Shown here in pieces: positions 14,148 to 18,916 of a DNA stretch of 18,916 nucleotides. Where the stretch lies: assembly GCA_002449955.1 (NCBI GenBank), contig DJYD01000054.1:1-18916 (forward strand), read 5' to 3'. The stretch's first letter is position 1; each line of letters starts with the position of its first letter. The DNA is from Lachnospiraceae bacterium UBA6987 (GTDB taxonomy: Bacteria; Bacillota; Clostridia; Lachnospirales; Lachnospiraceae). The translations under genes were made by a program, and so were the position numbers. The notes below the pieces were generated by a model. It was not told the DNA's origin and ran no database searches. It was given only the letters and a program-made list of their open reading frames with translations.

Positions 14148-15272
14148 ATGATTATTGGCTGCCCCACCGAGATCAAGGCCCAGGAAGGCCGTGTCGGCGT
14201 TACCCCTGCAATGGTCTATGCCTTCAAAAAAGCAGGCCACAGCGTGTTCATCCAGAAAGGTGCCGGACTCGGCAGCGGTTTTACCGATGAAGAGTATGTC
14301 GAAAACGGCGCCAGGATCCTGGATACCGCAAAGGAAGTCTTTGATGCTTCCGAGATGATCATCAAAGTCAAGGAACCGCTTCCGGCTGAATATGATCTCT
14401 TCCACGAGGGCCAGATTCTTTTCACCTACCTGCATCTTGCCCCCGACCCGGAACAAACCGAAGCCCTGCTGCAAAAGAAGGTCATCGGCATCGCCTATGA
14501 AACCGTGCAGCTGGATAACGGTGCTCTCCCGCTGCTTTCCTGCATGAGTGAGATTGCAGGACGTATGGCTGTTCAGGTAGGAGCGCATCTCCTGGAAACG
14601 CCTGTCAGCGGCGGCAGAGGCATCCTGCTTTCCGGCGTTTCGGGCGTGGAGAAAGGGCATGTTGTCATCATCGGCGGCGGCACGGTCGGCACCAGCGCCG
14701 TAAAGATCGCGATCGGCATGGGTGCTGACGTAACCGTCATCGATATGAATGCCCAGCGGCTCGCATATCTTGACGATATTTTCGGCAGCCGCATTCAGAC
14801 GCTCATGAGCAACCCCTTCAATATCGCAAGGGCTGTGGAAAAAGCTGACGTGGTCATCGGCTGCGTGCTTGTCCCTGGACGCCGTACGCCTGTCCTTGTG
14901 ACCAATGAGATGGTCTCCCGCATGAAGCGCGGCAGCGTGCTCATCGACGTCGCCATCGACCAGGGCGGCTCCATCGAAGCCATCGACCGTATCACCACCC
15001 ATGCCGATCCGTTCTACACCAAGGAGGACGGCATCATCCGCTACTCTGTCGCCAACATGCCCGGCGCCGTGCCGCGCACGTCCACACTTGCCCTGACAAA
15101 CGTCACGCTGCCGTACGCCCTGAAGATCGCGAACCTCGGTGCGGAAGGGGCTTGCAAGGCCGATCCCGCCATCATGAAAGGCCTGAACGTCTATAAGGGC
15201 CTCCTGACGTACAAAGGCGTAGCGGATGCACAGAACCTGCCCTACACGCCTGCAGAGAAAGCCATCGGCTGA
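14148..15272 (+). CDS. ald: Alanine dehydrogenase
   Basis: 374 aa, usual for the family (about 370). It interconverts L-alanine and pyruvate plus ammonia with NAD(H), in the cytoplasm. The substrate residues R15, K75 and H96 and the catalytic aspartate D271 (VAIDQGG) match known alanine dehydrogenases. The NAD-binding Rossmann loop GGGTVG lies at 176-181, with D199 placed to bind the ribose. The start has a perfect AAGGAGG site. It is a single-gene unit between terminators. It may use alanine as a carbon and nitrogen source, or make alanine as an ammonia sink. Confidence 0.96.
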   Translation: MIIGCPTEIKAQEGRVGVTPAMVYAFKKAGHSVFIQKGAGLGSGFTDEEYVENGARILDTAKEVFDASEMIIKVKEPLPAEYDLFHEGQILFTYLHLAPDPEQTEALLQKKVIGIAYETVQLDNGALPLLSCMSEIAGRMAVQVGAHLLETPVSGGRGILLSGVSGVEKGHVVIIGGGTVGTSAVKIAIGMGADVTVIDMNAQRLAYLDDIFGSRIQTLMSNPFNIARAVEKADVVIGCVLVPGRRTPVLVTNEMVSRMKRGSVLIDVAIDQGGSIEAIDRITTHADPFYTKEDGIIRYSVANMPGAVPRTSTLALTNVTLPYALKIANLGAEGACKADPAIMKGLNVYKGLLTYKGVADAQNLPYTPAEKAIG

Positions 15273-15297
15273 AAACGCTTTCATGCGGATACCCTTG

Positions 15298-15343
15298 TAC
15301 AACAAAGAAGCGATCCCCTTACGGGGACCGCTTCTTTGTTGTA
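15298..15343. terminator. Long hairpin terminator between convergent ald and uxaC
   Basis: The outer stem of 15 bp (15298-15312 with 15329-15343) continues past one A-C mismatch into a 5-bp TCCCC/GGGGA stem with a TTAC loop. The plus-strand tail AACATTTT is only moderately T-rich, and the minus-strand side has no T-run. The position between convergent genes and the stem length argue for terminating ald; any action on uxaC is less certain. Confidence 0.7.
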
Positions 15344-15369
15344 ACATTTTGTCGTAAAAGCCGGTGCAG

Positions 15370-16659
15370 TCAGGCTCTGAAAAAGCTCACGGCGTTGCCG
15401 AAGCAGATGTCCTTAACCATAGCCCCGAGCGTTTCTTCGTCGGCAGGGTAGAGGCCGTCCTCGACGATCCGTCCGAGCTTAGCGCAGAGGATGCGGCGGA
15501 AATATTCGTGCCGCACGAAGGCCGTAAAGCTGCGGGAATCCGTCAGCATGCCCGGAGAAAGCGCGAGCGCGCCGGTCTCCATCAGCTCTTCGAGCTGACG
15601 CCCCATGCCGCGGATGTTGTCGTTGAACCACCAGGCGGCGCCGTAGCGCACGGCCGGTGCGAAGTTCACGGCCATGGTCGCAAAAAGCATGTTGTCCGCC
15701 GGGTTCAGGTTGTAGAGGATGGTTCGGGGCAGGGCGTCTTCCCCCTCAAGGTCGGCGAGAAACGCGGCGATCGCCTCGGGATCCGCCGAGCGGCCGATGC
15801 TGTCTGCACCTGCGTCCGCTCCGATAAGCTTCAAAAGACGGGGCGAGGTATTGCGGATGGGGCCAAGATGCAGCTGCATGACGATCCCCCGTGCCGCGTA
15901 GGCCTTTCCGAGGAAACGGAAGCGCTCCGCAAACGCCGGATCGGTCAGATAAGGGAAGCCGGCAAAGCCATGATCCGCGATCAGGCAGCCGTTTTCGCAG
16001 AAGTGGTCCAGCGCCTTTTCCAGCGCCGCATTCAGGTCAGGGGCAGCGTACTTTTCGATAAGCTTATGCGCCGCTTCGCCGTCCGGTTCCAGGATATAGC
16101 GGTCCGGTCTGAAGCAGGGGTGGACCGTAAACGGGATGCTTTCGTCTCTGCGGATTTTTTCATGCCATTCCAGGGAGTCCGCCGGATCGTCCGTCGTGCA
16201 GAGGATGCGCACATTCATTTTTTCAAGCAGGCTCACGCAGTCATAGCCCTCGCCCTTCATCATTTCTTCCGTGCGGTCCCAGATCTCCTTCGCCGTTTTC
16301 GGGCTAAGCAGCTCGTCGATCCCGAAATAGCGCGAAAGCTCCAGATGCGTCCAGTGGTATAACGGGTTCCCGATCAGCTTCGGGAGCACGGCCGCCCAGG
16401 CTTCGAACTTTTCGTAATCGGAGGCGTCTCCGGTGATGAACCTCTCGTCCACCCCGCAGGCCCGCATCGCGCGCCACTTGTAATGGTCGCCTTCAAGCCA
16501 GAGCTGCGTCAGGTTTCCGAAGCGCCGGTGCTCCGCCATCTCCCGGGGCGAAAGGTGGTTATGATAGTCGAAGATCGGTTCGTTCTCCGCATACTTATGG
16601 TAAAGAGTCTTTGCCGTCTCCGTATCCAGCAGAAAGTCTTCATGTAAAAATGTTTTCAT
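15370..16659 (-). CDS. uxaC: Glucuronate (uronate) isomerase, short variant
   Basis: 429 aa, cytoplasmic. It interconverts D-glucuronate and D-fructuronate (or D-galacturonate and D-tagaturonate). Family marks are FDYHNHLSP with metal ligands H33 and H35, CTTDDPADSLEWH at 154-166, MQLHLGPIRN at 261-270, WWFND at 343-347 and GMLTDSRSF at 370-378. The protein is shorter than the usual ~465 aa. Much of the difference is a missing stretch after ADHGF (228-232), where most members have an extra segment of about 30 residues before the helix leading to MQLH. The ATG at 16659 overlaps the preceding LarA-like gene's stop by 4 nt (ATGA), so the two are likely translationally coupled. It is the last gene of the sugar-acid operon. 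Confidence 0.93.
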   Translation of the reverse strand: MKTFLHEDFLLDTETAKTLYHKYAENEPIFDYHNHLSPREMAEHRRFGNLTQLWLEGDHYKWRAMRACGVDERFITGDASDYEKFEAWAAVLPKLIGNPLYHWTHLELSRYFGIDELLSPKTAKEIWDRTEEMMKGEGYDCVSLLEKMNVRILCTTDDPADSLEWHEKIRRDESIPFTVHPCFRPDRYILEPDGEAAHKLIEKYAAPDLNAALEKALDHFCENGCLIADHGFAGFPYLTDPAFAERFRFLGKAYAARGIVMQLHLGPIRNTSPRLLKLIGADAGADSIGRSADPEAIAAFLADLEGEDALPRTILYNLNPADNMLFATMAVNFAPAVRYGAAWWFNDNIRGMGRQLEELMETGALALSPGMLTDSRSFTAFVRHEYFRRILCAKLGRIVEDGLYPADEETLGAMVKDICFGNAVSFFRA

Positions 16660-17933
16660 GCTTCAAATCTCTCCTTGCTGATCCAAAGTCCGAGCGCAGG
16701 GTTCGGAATATAAAAGATCTCCTCTCCGTCCACGGTATTGAAGCCAAGATGGAGGGCAGCGGGATCGTACTTCCGCGCCAGCTCGTCGTAATCCGCCGCC
16801 TGAAAACCGACCGACTCAATTTCTTCCTTTGAAATGCTCCGGACGGCGTAGGTCACGGTAAAGCGGCCGTCAGAGGAGCCGTGGATCAGATGCGCCGCCG
16901 CGCCCATATTCGCGCGGAGGTCTTCGTTTTCCGGCTTTTCAAAGGCTTCGAGCGTCTTTAAGCGCCCGCGGTAGCCGTACTTTCTGATGAGGGCGTCGCA
17001 TGCCGCATCCTCGCCGAAGCGCTCCACGCCCGGCGCCAGGATGATCAACTCGCCGCCGTCAGCCATGGCCATGCGCGTACGGTAGACCGCCTTGTTGCCG
17101 AGCCAGGTACTCTTGAATTCCTTCGGGTCCAGCCAGACCACGCACTTTTTCAGATCGTGCTCGGTAAAGTCGATATTCTTCTGCTGTGCAAGCGCGACGG
17201 CTCTGTTCAGGCACTCGCGTCCTTCGCCGATAAACAGGCCGTGCGTGCGGATGTTTCCGCCCGGCGCGGTCGTCACGGTCAGCACCCAGAGAATGGGTCT
17301 GTCCTTCAGGAAATGCTCCGTGCTGTAGTCGAACATCTGCCGCACCGGCGTATGGTCGCGTCCCATCATGCGTTCCATGCCGTAGACCGCGCCGATCATG
17401 TGCGACTTGTTGATCATCTCGCTGCCGCCGGTGCCCACAAAAAGGTTCTTCGCATGGTTCGACATGCCGATCACTTCGTGCGGAACGACCTGGCCCGGGG
17501 AAATGATCAGATCATAGCTTTCATCCATGATCAGGCGGTTGACCTCCGCGGCCACGGGTTCCTTCCAAAGACCGTCCGTGATCTCGGAAAGATACTCTCC
17601 CGGGACCTCGCCGATCTTCACCACGTCCTTCCGCCAGTCATGCACAAGGAAAACGTCTTTCGGAACGTCCCCGAACATCGCATCCAGTTCATCCGGCGTC
17701 ATAGGCGCGTGCGTTCCGAGTGCAGGCAGGATGTCCACCTTCGTGCCTCTTTCCGTCAGCGCATGATAGTACACGTTCGTGATAAAGCCGGCGCCGGAAT
17801 GAAAGCGAGTAAAGTCCGGCGGCAGGATCAGGACCTTTTTTAAGACCCTGCCCTCAAGAGAAGCCGTCAGCGCGTTCTTGATCTCCTCCCGTGAAAGGCC
17901 GTCTTCCGTTTTAGCCACAAGATACCGTTCCAT
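16656..17933 (-). CDS. LarA-family nickel-dependent 2-hydroxyacid racemase/epimerase homologue
   Basis: 425 aa. The LarA family uses a nickel-pincer nucleotide cofactor to invert the carbon bearing the hydroxyl next to a carboxylate. Residues matching the cofactor and catalytic sites of lactate racemase are all visible: D40 and R43 (PPDFTRFHSG), catalytic H75 (LGTHAPMT), catalytic H152 (VVPHEVIG), the cofactor-bearing lysine K162 (SNHAKN) and the nickel-ligand H178 (KSHMIG). The start at 17933 is preferred, 1 nt after the SDR stop and behind a GGGGG site; the frame is open to 18011, but that part lies inside the SDR gene. The neighbours handle mannonate and 6-phosphogluconate, so a sugar-acid C2 epimerase (gluconate/mannonate) is more likely than lactate racemase. 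The cofactor-making genes larB, larC and larE are not in this window. Confidence 0.82.
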   Translation of the reverse strand: MERYLVAKTEDGLSREEIKNALTASLEGRVLKKVLILPPDFTRFHSGAGFITNVYYHALTERGTKVDILPALGTHAPMTPDELDAMFGDVPKDVFLVHDWRKDVVKIGEVPGEYLSEITDGLWKEPVAAEVNRLIMDESYDLIISPGQVVPHEVIGMSNHAKNLFVGTGGSEMINKSHMIGAVYGMERMMGRDHTPVRQMFDYSTEHFLKDRPILWVLTVTTAPGGNIRTHGLFIGEGRECLNRAVALAQQKNIDFTEHDLKKCVVWLDPKEFKSTWLGNKAVYRTRMAMADGGELIILAPGVERFGEDAACDALIRKYGYRGRLKTLEAFEKPENEDLRANMGAAAHLIHGSSDGRFTVTYAVRSISKEEIESVGFQAADYDELARKYDPAALHLGFNTVDGEEIFYIPNPALGLWISKERFEA

Positions 17934-17934
17934 T

Positions 17935-18789
17935 TCAGACCCCCGAATAGGCGCCGAAGCCGCCGTCCACCGGCAGCACCACGCCGGTGATGAAGCCGGC
18001 GCTTGCGTCATCCAGCAGGAAAAGCATGGCGCCGATCAGCTCCTCCGGCAGGCCGAAGCGTCCCATGGGCGTCCCGGCCAGGATCTTCCTTGTCCGCTCG
18101 GTAGGCGTCCCGTCCTCGTTCCAGAGCAGCTTTGCATTCTGCTGAGCGGAGAAAAAGCCGGGAGCGATCGCGTTGCAGCGGATACCGCTCTTGGCAAAAT
18201 GCACCGCGAGCCACTGCGTAAAATTGGACACGCCGGATTTCGCGGCGGAATACGCGGGGATCTTTGTGAGCGGCGTCAGAGCGTTCATGGAGCTGATGTT
18301 CAGGATCGCGCCGCTCTCCTTCTTCGCCATGTCAAGGGCGAAGGCCTGGGTCGGCAGCAGCACGCCCATGATGTTCTGGTCGAAGACCTTCGTGAAAGCG
18401 CTCTCCTTTAGATCGAAGAAGCTCTTCTTTTCCGGATCGAGGAGCGTTTCCATGGAGAAAAACTCATCATCCGCGGTGGCGGAGGCGTCGTTGCCGCCTG
18501 CACCGTTGATCAGGATATCGCAAGGGCCGAGGGCGGAAAGGACCGCCTCATGGGCCGCCTTTACGCTCTCCTCATCCGTGCAGTCCACCTGGAAGGCCTG
18601 CGCCTTGAAGCCGGCCGCGCGGATCTCTTCCGCAAGCGCCTCGGCCTTCGAGAGCGTGCGGTTCAGCACGGCGACCGAAGCGCCGCACTCGGCAAGCGCG
18701 CGGCAAAAGCCGCTGCAGAGCACGCCGGCGCCGCCCGTGACCACGGCCACCTTGCCGGTAAAATCAGGTTTGACGGAACTTTTCATCAT
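17935..18789 (-). CDS. SDR-family oxidoreductase, probable D-mannonate oxidoreductase
   Basis: 284 aa, cytoplasmic. The Rossmann motif is TGGAGVLCSG (18-27), with Cys where many SDRs have the last glycine. The catalytic residues are S166/S167 (NISSMN), Y180 and K184 (YSAAK). The segment INGAGGNDASAT (94-105), a long variable insert, and NIMGVLLPTQAF (139-150) resemble the SDR-type D-mannonate oxidoreductases of Gram-positive uronate clusters, which reduce D-fructuronate to D-mannonate. Placement next to uxaC supports this. A gluconate 5-dehydrogenase role is the main alternative. Two adjacent ATGs (18789 and 18786) follow a GAGGTG site; spacing slightly favours the second. The gene starts 6 nt after the upstream dehydrogenase and ends 1 nt before the LarA homologue. 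Confidence 0.82.
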   Translation of the reverse strand: MMKSSVKPDFTGKVAVVTGGAGVLCSGFCRALAECGASVAVLNRTLSKAEALAEEIRAAGFKAQAFQVDCTDEESVKAAHEAVLSALGPCDILINGAGGNDASATADDEFFSMETLLDPEKKSFFDLKESAFTKVFDQNIMGVLLPTQAFALDMAKKESGAILNISSMNALTPLTKIPAYSAAKSGVSNFTQWLAVHFAKSGIRCNAIAPGFFSAQQNAKLLWNEDGTPTERTRKILAGTPMGRFGLPEELIGAMLFLLDDASAGFITGVVLPVDGGFGAYSGV

Positions 18790-18795
18790 AACACC

Positions 18796-18916
18796 TCACG
18801 CATTATAGGTGCTCGCACTCGTCGATCCGCCGAGGCCCGTCCAGTTGGTGTGGAAGAAGGTGCCGCGGGGAGCGTCCGTGCGCTCATAGGTATGCGCGCC
18901 GAAGTAGTCGCGCTGC
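18796..18916 (-). CDS. gnd: 6-phosphogluconate dehydrogenase, C-terminal fragment (runs off the window)
   Basis: Only the last 39 residues are present; the gene continues past the right edge. It begins QRDYFGAHTYERTDAPRG, continues TFFHTNWTG and ends STYNA before TGA at 18796-18798. The QRDYFGAHTYER block with the FHTNW segment is the typical C-terminus of NADP-dependent 6-phosphogluconate dehydrogenase (decarboxylating), which makes ribulose 5-phosphate and CO2. It lies 6 nt upstream of the SDR gene on the same strand, so they are almost certainly co-transcribed. Confidence 0.88.
   Translation of the reverse strand, partial: QRDYFGAHTYERTDAPRGTFFHTNWTGLGGSTSASTYNA

Noticed and set aside
14127..15347. 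Long open frame of 406 codons on the minus strand opposite alanine dehydrogenase
   Set aside because: It is the mirror of a well-conserved gene with correct active-site residues and a perfect ribosome site. The antisense product has no recognisable domain.
15364..16362. Plus-strand open frame of 332 codons opposite uxaC
   Set aside because: uxaC is clearly coding, with conserved metal and substrate motifs. The opposite frame is rich in Arg, Ala and His, as expected from a GC-rich shadow.
17934..18011. N-terminal extension of the LarA homologue
   Set aside because: It would lie inside the SDR gene. The ATG at 17933 fits the family start and the 1-nt operon spacing.

Overview
The window looks like a chromosomal segment of a Gram-positive anaerobe of the class Clostridia, probably a gut Lachnospiraceae. 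The grounds are purine-rich AAGGAGG-type ribosome sites, sigma-A-type promoters, a T-box riboswitch, a clostridial-type surface protein with PTEP/TEAP repeats, an aldo/keto reductase with a ferredoxin tail, and hexuronate genes. This assignment rests on gene families only. No rRNA, tRNA, CRISPR array, integrase or transposase was seen.

Layout. Positions 1-5105 hold three large genes. The first (minus) fuses a polysaccharide pyruvyl transferase-like domain to a degenerate GDPD/PLC-like barrel. The second (plus) is an N-acetylhexosamine 1-kinase-like sugar kinase. The third (minus) fuses a MATE transporter to an RsbW-like ATPase domain. The last two converge on one bidirectional terminator. Positions 3348-7159 (minus) form a likely operon read in the order tadA, a frameshifted small lipoprotein gene, a ferredoxin-tailed aldo/keto reductase, and the MATE fusion. 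Positions 7324-9144 (minus) encode a secreted, membrane-anchored repeat protein with a strong promoter at 9238-9265.

Positions 9378-12148 (plus) form a polar amino acid ABC transporter operon (binding lipoprotein, permease, ATPase) behind a complete T-box riboswitch. The specifier reads CGC, so the operon should be induced when uncharged tRNA-Arg builds up. Three and a half copies of a 46-bp hairpin repeat follow, and then an M14-family metallocarboxypeptidase (12322-14007). A terminator, a likely promoter and alanine dehydrogenase (14148-15272) come next.

Positions 15370-18916 (minus) carry a tightly packed sugar-acid operon that enters from beyond the right edge: the C-terminus of 6-phosphogluconate dehydrogenase, a D-mannonate oxidoreductase-like SDR, a LarA-family nickel-pincer racemase/epimerase homologue, and a short glucuronate isomerase (uxaC). 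Taken together these suggest a route glucuronate -> fructuronate -> mannonate -> gluconate -> 6-phosphogluconate -> ribulose 5-phosphate, with the LarA homologue as the C2 epimerase joining mannonate to gluconate. This is the most interesting hypothesis in the window. It is an inference from gene order and chemistry; the gluconate kinase step is not visible here.
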